The translations under genes and the position numbers were made by a program. Below, piece by piece: positions 1-6,565 of a stretch of DNA of 7,436 bases; positions within the stretch are counted from its first letter, which is position 1; each line of letters starts with the position of its first letter. The notes beneath the pieces were generated by a model that made no database searches, had not been told where the DNA came from, and was given only the letters and a program-made list of their open reading frames with translations. The stretch is from JBEKTY01 sp049515555 (lineage in GTDB: Bacteria; Planctomycetota; Planctomycetia; Pirellulales; Thermoguttaceae), in assembly GCA_049515555.1 (NCBI GenBank), contig JBEKTY010000375.1, forward strand, positions 1-7,436. The letters are read 5' to 3'.

Positions 1-183
1 ACGATCCAGGAGCCCAAGGGCTTCACCGTGTCCAAACGGCCGAAGAAGAAGCGCACGCCCGCAGTGTCGCCAGCCATCGTCGAGCGCGTGAACTGGAGCG
101 CCGGGGACTGGCTGCGGTGGTACGCCAAGCAGAACGGCAACGGCCAAGGTAATCCCTCGCCGGGCCCCTTTCCCAATCCGTGA
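1..183 (+). CDS. C-terminal end of a basic protein with an EPKGF motif (5' end outside window)
   Basis: The frame is open from base 1 to the TGA at 181-183 and gives 60 residues. Almost every codon ends in G or C, which supports real coding. The piece begins TIQEPKGF, continues with a lysine/arginine cluster (KRPKKKR), then a tryptophan-rich segment (VNWSAGDWLRWYAKQ), and ends in a Gly/Pro/Asn-rich tail. No catalytic motif is visible in this fragment. The EPKGF part matches residues 272-279 of the recombinase-like protein encoded at 5282-6337, in the same codon phase and nearly base for base. The gene may therefore be a relative of that protein's C-terminal region, or share a module with it. 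The basic cluster suggests nucleic acid binding, but that is inference. The start and the rest of the gene are not in the window, so no function is assigned. Confidence 0.7.
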   Translation, partial: TIQEPKGFTVSKRPKKKRTPAVSPAIVERVNWSAGDWLRWYAKQNGNGQGNPSPGPFPNP

Positions 184-562
184 CGAAGCATTGTCGCGGG
201 AGAGGCCCGCTTGGCAACTTGTTCGTGGGAAGCGTCGAATAACGTCTTTCGGCATCAGCGGAAGGAACGCTGGTGTGCCGTGGATCTGTTCGGTGGGGCG
301 GCCGCGTTCCTTCAACGCTTTGACTAACTCGTTGGTCTTCACCAGCGCGTCACGGTTCTGGCCACCTTGGCCCGTCGGATACTGGGTGGTACAGCGTTTC
401 GGCGCCGTTGGGGGGCACGATGTGCTTCCTGGTGCTGTGGGCCTACCACCGCCAACTGGGGCTGACGCTGGCCCGGCCGCAACGGCCAGCCTTCGGACGC
501 TGAGGCCCGCCCTCCGCGGTCTGAACGTCACCGCCGCACAACTGATAGCTGGCTCAAATTCG
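184..562. other. Gap without a confident gene, between two 3' ends
   Basis: This stretch separates the end of the left-edge gene (+) from the end of the RHS gene (-), so the two genes converge. No frame starts with a convincing ribosome binding site. On the minus strand one frame is free of stops from about 525 to the left window edge, and part of it (229-363) reads like decayed coding sequence; it is listed separately. A short GCGGG/CCCGC inverted repeat lies just after the left stop codon but has no T-run. No immunity-type gene follows the RHS gene here. Confidence 0.5.
229..363 (-). pseudogene. Possible decayed coding fragment downstream of the RHS gene
   Basis: Read on the minus strand, these 45 codons contain DALVKTNELVKALKERG followed by PTEQIHGTPAFLPLMPKD and IRRF. 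The first part has the charge pattern of an amphipathic helix, and most of its codons end in G or C. The frame is open upstream to a TGA near 526, but that upstream part is poor in protein-like sequence, and I see no start codon with a Shine-Dalgarno sequence. It runs in the same direction as the RHS gene and lies about 200 bases past its stop. Displaced C-terminal tips are known downstream of rhs genes in other bacteria, so an orphan tip is one reading. An unrelated gene remnant or chance are others. I do not recognise the family. Confidence 0.25.
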
Positions 563-3500
563 TCAGAACCCGCTGTCAGTCGTCGGTGCGTACGGAGACG
601 TATCGTTGGTCTTCGGTAGGGGCGAAGCCGATTGGTTATCGCCCCCATCGAACAACGAGGCGTCGCGCGCCGTCGCAACCAGCCAGTTGATGACACCGGG
701 CGTCGCAAGTGTTCCCGACGCGTTGTCGCTGGTCGGATTCGCCCACGTCTTCATGCTGTTCTCGAGTGCGTCCAACTGGCCGTTCATGTCAAATGCACTG
801 CCAGTGCTGTTCGCCGTCACCGGATACCCAGCGTAGGTTAACGTCTGGCCCGGTAGAACGATCTGGGGGTCTAGGCCGTCCTTCTGAACCTGAATACCTT
901 CTCCAGGCGGAAGATTTGTAATCGTAATCCCACTCTTCGGATCCGTGGACATCGTCGGCCCCTCGGGCACCCATTGCCCTGTGTCCGGGTCCGTGTGCCA
1001 GTAGGTAGTGGGCGAAGTAAAACCACCCTGCTGGTTATTGTCTGCGGTGGGACTTGCAGAACTTGCAGTGTCAGCCCAGCCCTGCCCCTCGGACCCCTGT
1101 TCGTAACTCGCTAGCTGGACAGCGTTGCTGTCAGCACCGTCCAATGCGTCCCCGTCCACACCGCACTGTAGCCCGCTGGGGTCGGTGGCGTTGGTCGGGT
1201 GGTTCCCCACGTAGCGGTACAGGTTGGCGTCGCCGGCGGAGAACGACAGCGGGTCCTGGCTGAGGAACCGGCCGCTGGACGGGTCGTAGTAGCGGGCGTT
1301 GTCGTATTGCAGCCCCGTCTCGCGGTCCAGCACGCCGCCCGCATAGCCGAACAGGAAGTCGGTGGCCGCCTGGCTCTCGCTCACCAGCCGCCCGAAACTG
1401 TTGTACTCCAGGTGGTCGGTCACCGCGCCCGCCGAGCTCACCAGGTTTCGCACCGAGCCGAGGCGGTCGGCCAGAGCCCAGGACACGACCCCGCCGGCGT
1501 CGTCGGCCAGGATCCGGTCCACGCCCGGGCCATACAAGCAGCGGTGCGTTACGGCGCCGCTAGCGCTGAACTGCATGGCGATCTGGCCGCCGCTATAGAC
1601 GAACCGCTGGACCGTAGCGGGCAGGGGCCCCGCCCCGTCAGGGTCTACCGACTTGGTGATCCGCTGGTTATTCACGTCGTAGGTGTAGTCCGCCTCCTGG
1701 GTGAGCTGGCCGGCGGCGTTCTTCGAGACCACCTGCGTCAGGCGGTTACGGTAATCCCAGGTGTAGTGCGTAACGTCGCCGGTGGCGATCTCCGTTCGTT
1801 GGACGAGATTTCCGTCCTTGTCGTAGGCGTAGTTGTACGTGCCGTCGCTGAGCAGTTGGTTGTCCTTGCCGGTCTGGATCCCCTTGCCGGTGCGGTTCCC
1901 GTTGGCGTCGTACGAATAACTTTCGGCCGGTAAATAGGTGCTGCTGGCCGAGGTCAGTTGGTTGTCGGCGTCGTAGGCATAGGTGTTCGTCCCGTCCAGG
2001 CTTGTTTCCTGGGTGACGCGGCCGACCGCATCCACGGTCCAGGCGTACTGCGCCAGGGTCGTGGTCCCCTGCGAGTCGGTCTGCTGGGTCAGCCGGCCCG
2101 CGCCGTCGTAACCGTAGCTGGTGGCGGCGACCAGCGCGGTGCCCGCCAGGTCGGCGTAGCGGATCATGCCCATCAGCTCGCCGGCCGCGTCGTAGGCGAA
2201 ATTGACGCGCTCGGCGGCGACGCCGCTGCCCGTCTCGGTGATCTGCGTCTCGCGGCCCAGCACATTGTAGGTCATAGACTGCGTGGCCCCGGCCGTGCCG
2301 TTGATCGTATACGAGCACGTTAGCGCGTTCCCGGCGGCGTCGTAGGTGTAACTCAGCGCCACGTCGGGCAGGCCCAGCGTGCCCTTGTTGTCCACCGACG
2401 TCAGCCGGCCCATCAAATTGTACTTGTAGGTGTAACTCGATTCCGGATCGCTCTGGGCGGTCAGTTCGCTGTCGGCGTCGTACGCGTAGCTGATGACCCG
2501 CACCGGTGTACCGTTGGCGGCCAGCCACTGTTCGGAAGTCTTCCGGTTGCGGGCGTCGTACGTGTATCGCGTGGTCCGGCCATCGGCGTCGGTATAGCTG
2601 GTCAGGTTGCCAGCCGCGTCGTAGGCGTAGGTTTGGGTCGCACCGAGCGAGTCCGTTTGCGATATCTTGCGGCCGAGGGCATCGTAGGAGTAGCTCGTCA
2701 CGTTGCCGGCCGCGTCCGTGATCGAAAGCACGTTCCCGCTGGCGTCGTAGGTCGTTGTCGTGACCTGGCGCAAAGCGTCGGTGCCGGAAGTCTGCTGATC
2801 GAAGGCGTCGTAGCCGTACTGCGTGACGTGTCCCAGCGGATCGGTGACCGAAACGACGTTCCCGTCGGCGTCGTAGGCGGTGGTCGTCGCATGGCCCGGG
2901 GGGTCGGTCACCGTGGTTCGCCGACCGAGCAGGTCGTAGCCAAAGCTGGTCGTGCGGCGCGAGGGGTCCGTGACCGAGATCAGGTTGCCCGCGGCGTCAT
3001 AAGCGTTTGTGGTCACATCCCCCAGCGGGTCGGTGGTCTGGATCAGGCGGCCCAGTGCGTCGTAGGTAAAGGTCGTGGTGTTGCCCCGCGCGTCGGTCGA
3101 TGTCGTCTCCTGCCCCGCGGCGTTGTACTGCAGCGAGGTCTTCGAGCCGTTGGCGAAGGTAGTCGTCGAGAGCCGGTCGCGGCTGTCGTACGTCATGCGC
3201 GTGGTCCGGCCTAGATCGTCAGTTTGCGAGACCATGTTCCCCGTCGCGTCATAGGTCGCCTTCCAGGACGTGCCATCCGGGTTCACCCGCTTCACGAGGT
3301 TATGCCTTGCGTCGTAGACGAAGGTCGTCGTGCGCCCCAGCGCGTCGGTGGTCGCCGTCGACACGCCCATGGCGTCGTAAGCGTACGTGCTCGCGCCGCC
3401 CAGGGGATTCTTCGTCTGGGTCAGCCGCCCCAACGCGTCATAGCCATACGTTGTGGTATTGCCGCGGGCATCGGTCGAGGTCAAGCGGTCGCCGCGGGTG

Positions 3501-4978
3501 TCATAGGTGAAGCTCTGCTTTGTGGAAAGGCCCGTCGAAACCGACAGCTCGTCGCCTGCGTCGTCGTAGGCGTACGTCATCGTGTACGGCACGGCCGACG
3601 CCCCGGCCAAGTTGCCCTTCGGACGGGTCTGGGTCAGCGTCAGCCCGTGCGAATCGTAAGTCATCGTCGTCACGTCGCCCGCGGCGTCGATCACCTCCAG
3701 CGGATTCCCTCGCGAATCGTAACGCACCTGTGTCACCCGGTTGCCCGGCTGGCTGAGGTTGGTCATCTGGCCGAACGTCGGGTTGTAAGTGGCCGTCGTC
3801 ACGTTGCCCATCGCGTCGGTGGCCTTGGTCACGTTACCCGTCGCATCGTACCGGTAGCTCTGCGTGTGGCCCAAGGCGTCGGTGAACGCCGTTTCCACGC
3901 CGTTCTGCCAGGTATAGGTTTCCTGAGCGTTATCCGGATGCCTTACCGAGATTACGTCGCCCTGGCTGTCGAACGTATAGGTCGTTACGTAGCCCCGCGC
4001 GTCGGTCACCAGCGTCTGGTGCTGCGCGGAGCTGTACCATAGCTTATCGGTGAAGCCGCCAGGGTTGGTCAGCGTCACCACCCGCTTGTAGCCATCATAG
4101 GTGAACTGGGTGAGCCCGCCGTCCGGATCGGTAACCTGATCGAGCAGGCCGTTGGCCGAGTAGTAGGCATAGTGGACGGTTACGGCGGCCGGCGCCGTCA
4201 CTTGTACCAGTTGATTGCCGTTGTATGTATAGCTCCACGTGCGGCCCGTGCCGTCGCTGATGGCCGTTATGTGGCTGCCGGAATAAGTAAAGGCCAGCGC
4301 CCGCTCCGGCGCGTCGGCCTCGGTCACCGTGGACAACTGCGCGCTGGCATTGTAAGTGACGTTCAGGGCGTTGCCGTTGCGGTCGGCGATTTGCACCAGA
4401 TGGCCCTGGGAGTTGAAGCTGTGGACCAAGCCCTCGGGGGCCCGGTATGCGTAGCCCGAGGCCGTCTTGCTGAACGTGCCGTAGGTGCCCGCTGGGTTCT
4501 GATAACCGCCTTGGCCGTTGGGGGTGAACTTGGTGCTCGCGCCCTGATTGTCGGTCCAGGTGATCGTGCCGCCCGTGCCGAACGTCAGGTAGTCGCTGTA
4601 GCTGTTCACCCAGCCGGTGCCCATCCCTACGTCGGCGGTCGAGCGGGACTGGTAGTACCGCCGAAAATCCAGCGACAGGCCGATGCCAGGCAACTGTATG
4701 TCGGTGGCGGTGCTGGCCGCGTAGCCCACGATGTTGGCCGACACCGAAATGGCCGGCACGGATCCGGCCAGAATGCCCGGTTCATAGGAAGAAACCCACT
4801 GCGGCGGGGCTTGCGGCTGAAGGGCCGCCGGTGTGCCGGTAGTCTGGCCAATGCTCAGCATTACCCGCGATTCGAGCGACTCCAGCCGCAGCCGCCGCAC
4901 GTTGCGCCGGCCGACCGGCCTCATCGAGGCCAGCCATCCGGTAAGATTTCGCCGCAACCTGGCAGGTGAATGAGACAT
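563..4978 (-). CDS. RHS/YD-repeat surface protein with planctomycete LEPR-XLL-like N-terminus
   Basis: The protein has 1471 residues. RHS repeat proteins build a large beta-cage shell on the cell surface or in secretion systems; many carry a C-terminal toxin, others act in adhesion. Residues 1-30 are very basic, and residues 31-42 read RLESLESRVMLS, like the LEPR-XLL leader of planctomycete exported proteins; no classical signal peptide is visible. Around 95-150 is a DUF6531-like RHS entry segment (SLDFRRYYQSR, GTGWVNSYSDYL). YD repeats run from about 186 to 1100, with 16 exact 21-residue units at 471-806. The RHS core follows and closes with the conserved block at 1211-1270 (ETGLQYDNARYYDPSSGRF, then DPSGL). 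Residues 1271-1471 form an acidic, Ser/Thr/Asn/Gly-rich tail with no toxin motif I recognise. I chose the ATG at 4976-4978 because GGAG lies 8 bases upstream. The in-frame ATG at 5036-5038 has no such site and would fall almost at the predicted transcription start. No frameshift is seen. The cargo role of the tail is unknown. Confidence 0.93.
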   Translation of the reverse strand: MSHSPARLRRNLTGWLASMRPVGRRNVRRLRLESLESRVMLSIGQTTGTPAALQPQAPPQWVSSYEPGILAGSVPAISVSANIVGYAASTATDIQLPGIGLSLDFRRYYQSRSTADVGMGTGWVNSYSDYLTFGTGGTITWTDNQGASTKFTPNGQGGYQNPAGTYGTFSKTASGYAYRAPEGLVHSFNSQGHLVQIADRNGNALNVTYNASAQLSTVTEADAPERALAFTYSGSHITAISDGTGRTWSYTYNGNQLVQVTAPAAVTVHYAYYSANGLLDQVTDPDGGLTQFTYDGYKRVVTLTNPGGFTDKLWYSSAQHQTLVTDARGYVTTYTFDSQGDVISVRHPDNAQETYTWQNGVETAFTDALGHTQSYRYDATGNVTKATDAMGNVTTATYNPTFGQMTNLSQPGNRVTQVRYDSRGNPLEVIDAAGDVTTMTYDSHGLTLTQTRPKGNLAGASAVPYTMTYAYDDAGDELSVSTGLSTKQSFTYDTRGDRLTSTDARGNTTTYGYDALGRLTQTKNPLGGASTYAYDAMGVSTATTDALGRTTTFVYDARHNLVKRVNPDGTSWKATYDATGNMVSQTDDLGRTTRMTYDSRDRLSTTTFANGSKTSLQYNAAGQETTSTDARGNTTTFTYDALGRLIQTTDPLGDVTTNAYDAAGNLISVTDPSRRTTSFGYDLLGRRTTVTDPPGHATTTAYDADGNVVSVTDPLGHVTQYGYDAFDQQTSGTDALRQVTTTTYDASGNVLSITDAAGNVTSYSYDALGRKISQTDSLGATQTYAYDAAGNLTSYTDADGRTTRYTYDARNRKTSEQWLAANGTPVRVISYAYDADSELTAQSDPESSYTYKYNLMGRLTSVDNKGTLGLPDVALSYTYDAAGNALTCSYTINGTAGATQSMTYNVLGRETQITETGSGVAAERVNFAYDAAGELMGMIRYADLAGTALVAATSYGYDGAGRLTQQTDSQGTTTLAQYAWTVDAVGRVTQETSLDGTNTYAYDADNQLTSASSTYLPAESYSYDANGNRTGKGIQTGKDNQLLSDGTYNYAYDKDGNLVQRTEIATGDVTHYTWDYRNRLTQVVSKNAAGQLTQEADYTYDVNNQRITKSVDPDGAGPLPATVQRFVYSGGQIAMQFSASGAVTHRCLYGPGVDRILADDAGGVVSWALADRLGSVRNLVSSAGAVTDHLEYNSFGRLVSESQAATDFLFGYAGGVLDRETGLQYDNARYYDPSSGRFLSQDPLSFSAGDANLYRYVGNHPTNATDPSGLQCGVDGDALDGADSNAVQLASYEQGSEGQGWADTASSASPTADNNQQGGFTSPTTYWHTDPDTGQWVPEGPTMSTDPKSGITITNLPPGEGIQVQKDGLDPQIVLPGQTLTYAGYPVTANSTGSAFDMNGQLDALENSMKTWANPTSDNASGTLATPGVINWLVATARDASLFDGGDNQSASPLPKTNDTSPYAPTTDSGF
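2561..3568 (-). repeat. Sixteen in-phase 21-residue YD repeats (63-bp period) inside the RHS gene
   Basis: Residues 471-806 of the RHS protein split without any insertion or deletion into 16 units of exactly 21 residues. Each begins YD or YN, usually as YDAxGN or YDAxGR, then a variable patch, then TDxxGxTTxx. In DNA this is a 63-bp period over 1008 bp, seen on the plus strand as recurring GCGTCGTA boxes. Outside this block the units vary (20, 22, 26 and 30 residues). The units differ from one another in sequence, so this is an old array and not a recent expansion. Confidence 0.9.
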
Positions 4979-4986
4979 AGCGATTT

Positions 4987-4990
4987 CTCC
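4987..4990 (-). promoter_or_regulatory. Ribosome binding site of the RHS gene
   Basis: On the minus strand GGAG (within CGGGAGA) stands 8 bases before the ATG at 4976-4978. This fixes the start at MSHSP and not at the upstream in-frame ATG near 5038, which has no such sequence in front of it. Confidence 0.65.
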
Positions 4991-5050
4991 CGTTGGGGAT
5001 CTTCTGGAACGTGAGCAATGAACTCCACCCATGATCATTTAATCGCCTCT

Positions 5051-5079
5051 CTTATACTACGCTCTCTTGAAGACCACAA
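5051..5079 (-). promoter_or_regulatory. Sigma-70-like promoter of the RHS gene
   Basis: On the minus strand TTGTGG (5074-5079) and TATAAG (5051-5056) are separated by exactly 17 bases. TATAAG differs from the consensus -10 box at one position, and the -35 box keeps the TTG. Transcription would start near 5044 and give a leader of about 65 bases before the chosen RHS start codon. The site lies in an AT-rich patch of an otherwise GC-rich region. It is predicted from sequence only. Confidence 0.5.
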
Positions 5080-5092
5080 TAACCAGGATGGT

Positions 5093-5224
5093 GGGGTGTA
5101 CGGTCCGGGACTCAGCCGTGCGGGCGAGAACGGCAAGACACGGGCCTCGCTTTACGCGACCAAGGACGGCCCAGGTCTCGGCCTGTTTGACAAGAACAGC
5201 AGAATCTTGCGGAGTCTACCGTAA
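5093..5224 (+). pseudogene. C-terminal remnant of a small ENGK/DGPGL-repeat protein
   Basis: The frame ends at TAA 5222-5224 and reads GVYGPGLSRAGENGKTRASL, then YATKDGPGLGLFDKN, then SRILRSLP. From memory, planctomycetes and some other bacteria encode small proteins with tandem units of the type DENGKxRAxL-KDGPGLxLFDENGK and a short hydrophobic ending, and this fragment fits the last one and a half units. Codon endings are G/C-rich from about 5093 on. The upstream part of the same open frame (ATG at 5018) is AT-rich, crosses the RHS promoter and does not look like this family, and its ATG lacks a good ribosome binding site. I therefore read it as a truncated gene end. A +1 frame continues with protein-like sequence (DRLDTGELNSDIMDAV) to a TAA at 5283-5285, which may reflect a frameshift. 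A functional 68-residue gene starting at 5018 is the alternative. Confidence 0.4.
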
Positions 5225-5281
5225 GAACCGTAGCGACCGGCTCGACACCGGCGAACTGAACAGCGACATCATGGATGCCGT

Positions 5282-6337
5282 TTAAGGCAGATCAGCCTGG
5301 CCCGCCGAAGGATTCAACGTGGCCGCCATCCCCTCCTTCACCAGCATCGGCTTGTGGACCCGCGCGGCCATCCGGGCTTCTTCCTCCTTCCGCCACTGCT
5401 CCCGTCGCTCCACCCGGTGCCTGGCTTTGGCTTCGGCCCGCTTCCGTTCCCGCCGGGCAGTTCCACCCGGCGTCCACCCCCGCGACTTGGGCTCCTCCCC
5501 AAAGCCCTTGGGCTCCTCGATCGACTGCCCCAAGTCGTAGGGGGGCGGCAATAGCCCCTTCCACTTCATCCGGTGGAACCATCGTACCGCCCGGTAGAAA
5601 TGCTGGTAGGGGCTGGGGTTTCGATGCCTCCCAAGCAACCACCGTAGGGCCCGGTTGAGCTTCTGGGCGCGCCTTTCGGTCTTCGGCACCTGCTGGCCCC
5701 ACAGGCACCCCCGCCGGTCTTTGATTCGCCGGCGCCACAGGTCCTTGGCGACGGCTGCCGCGCCCTCCCTGGGGAGCCGGCGGGCGATCTCCGCGATTAT
5801 GGCCAATTCGTCGAAGTCCCATTGCAAGTGCTTGACCCCACCCCGCACGACGATTTTCTTGGCAGTCGGCACACCGCCATAGGCCAAGCCCTGTTCCTTC
5901 CGCTGCCGTGCCAATTCAGTGAAACGTTCCGAGCGGAGGACCTTCTCAGTTCTCCCGCGCATGGCGAACAGTTGGAGCATGGCTCTGCAAAGGGTTGGGT
6001 CGAAGTCGAATCGTCCTAACTCTGACCGGATCGCGTAGACGTGTACTTCTCTCGCGGCCAGCGTGGCAAGGGTCTTCTCGACATCGCGGACCGAGAACCC
6101 CAGGTGGTCCAGGGTGCGGACGATCAAGGTATCGCCGGACTGGAAGGTCTCCAGCATTTTCCTCGCCTCAGGGCGGCCCACAATGGCGGCCTTCCCGCCC
6201 GGCGATTCCCCGTGGACGAATAGCAGCGCCAGTTCGCCACCCAAAGACTCAGCAGTACGCTGCATCTCTGCAATCTGAGGTACGGGGAGTTCCTCCTCTT
6301 TCAGCCCAGGACAGCGGATCAAGCCGTAGATTGCCAT
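5282..6337 (-). CDS. Serine-recombinase-like protein with a degenerate active site
   Basis: The protein has 351 residues. Residues 1-105 have the resolvase/invertase fold pattern: strand IYGLIR, GRPEARKML (54-62), GDTLIVRTLDHLG (68-80) and SVRDVEKTL. Active serine recombinases carry Arg8, Ser10, Arg45 and the DRxxR motif (gamma-delta numbering). Here Arg8, the Arg45 equivalent (Arg55) and the Asp (Asp77) are kept, but Ser10 is Pro10, and the two arginines of DRxxR are His78 and Phe81. Strand cleavage is therefore unlikely; Cys9 beside Pro10 is the only nearby nucleophile. Residues 140-265 resemble the DNA-binding part of large recombinases (ELARQRKEQGLAYGG, then WRRRIKDRRGCLWG, then RWFHRMKWKGLLPPPY). 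Residues 272-279 (SIEEPKGF) match the left-edge gene. Residues 290-325 form a highly charged Arg/Glu/Lys helix, perhaps a coiled coil. AAGGAGG stands 8 bases before the ATG. A DNA-binding, regulatory or architectural role is inferred. Confidence 0.85.
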   Translation of the reverse strand: MAIYGLIRCPGLKEEELPVPQIAEMQRTAESLGGELALLFVHGESPGGKAAIVGRPEARKMLETFQSGDTLIVRTLDHLGFSVRDVEKTLATLAAREVHVYAIRSELGRFDFDPTLCRAMLQLFAMRGRTEKVLRSERFTELARQRKEQGLAYGGVPTAKKIVVRGGVKHLQWDFDELAIIAEIARRLPREGAAAVAKDLWRRRIKDRRGCLWGQQVPKTERRAQKLNRALRWLLGRHRNPSPYQHFYRAVRWFHRMKWKGLLPPPYDLGQSIEEPKGFGEEPKSRGWTPGGTARRERKRAEAKARHRVERREQWRKEEEARMAARVHKPMLVKEGMAATLNPSAGQADLP

Positions 6338-6345
6338 GGGATCGC

Positions 6346-6352
6346 CCTCCTT
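6346..6352 (-). promoter_or_regulatory. Strong ribosome binding site of the recombinase-like gene
   Basis: On the minus strand AAGGAGG lies 8 bases before the ATG at 6335-6337. It is a near-perfect anti-16S match and fixes the start codon. Confidence 0.8.
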
Positions 6353-6391
6353 TTTTGGCTTCCGCCCTTCAAGCGCTACAAGATCGTCGCT

Positions 6392-6420
6392 TATCTACGA
6401 GGTTGCGTGTATTGCCCCAA
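6392..6420 (-). promoter_or_regulatory. Weak candidate promoter of the recombinase-like gene
   Basis: On the minus strand TTGGGG (6415-6420) and TAGATA (6392-6397) are spaced by 17 bases, about 55 bases upstream of the start codon. Each box matches only half of the consensus, so the call rests mostly on the spacing and position. Confidence 0.25.
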
Positions 6421-6540
6421 TTGCCAAGTGTGGCGCACTACATACCGCTCCCCTCGCCAAAAAACTGGTCTGAGCGCAAAACGGCGTTTTTTTCCCACCC
6501 GCAGTGGGATAGCCCGCCGGAAATGTCGCTTGAAACATCT

Positions 6541-6565
6541 AATCATTATCAACATTGTAATGATT
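6541..6565. repeat. AT-rich 25-base inverted repeat, operator-like
   Basis: The arms AATCATTA (6541-6548) and TAATGATT (6558-6565) are perfect reverse complements around a 9-base centre, which itself holds CAA/TTG. The patch is AT-rich in a GC-rich region and lies about 205 bases upstream of the recombinase-like start. The minus strand contains GATAATGAT, which equals the first nine bases of the E. coli Fur box consensus, but the rest fits only partly. A regulator-binding site is possible; no regulator is in the window. Confidence 0.35.

Noticed and set aside
195..210. GCGGG/CCCGC hairpin after the left-edge stop codon as a terminator
   Set aside because: The stem is only 5 bp and no T-run follows.
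420..503. Short plus-strand ORF with a hydrophobic start (MCFLVLWAYHRQLG)
   Set aside because: It has 27 residues and no convincing ribosome binding site, lies opposite the stop-free minus frame, and resembles no known small protein.
2561..3568. Regular 63-bp periodicity suggesting a CRISPR-like or satellite array
   Set aside because: The period is a multiple of three, stays in one open frame, and matches YD protein repeats with diverged units and no constant repeat or spacer.
1199..4969. Several long plus-strand open frames opposite the RHS gene
   Set aside because: They are antisense shadows of the G/C-biased RHS repeats. Their proteins are Arg/Val/Gly-rich with no family features or ribosome binding sites.
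4979..5038. In-frame upstream ATG that would add 20 residues to the RHS protein
   Set aside because: It has no Shine-Dalgarno sequence, lies only a few bases from the predicted transcription start, and would put a non-conserved extension before the basic LEPR-XLL-like leader. The internal ATG has GGAG at good spacing.
5218..5235. Imperfect inverted repeat CTACCGT/ACCGTAG as a terminator for the remnant gene
   Set aside because: It contains a mismatch, has a short loop and no T-run.
6487..6509. Seven-T run next to a TCCCAC/GTGGGA hairpin as an intrinsic terminator
   Set aside because: On the plus strand the T-run precedes the hairpin, and on the minus strand the hairpin is followed by A residues, so neither orientation gives a terminator.
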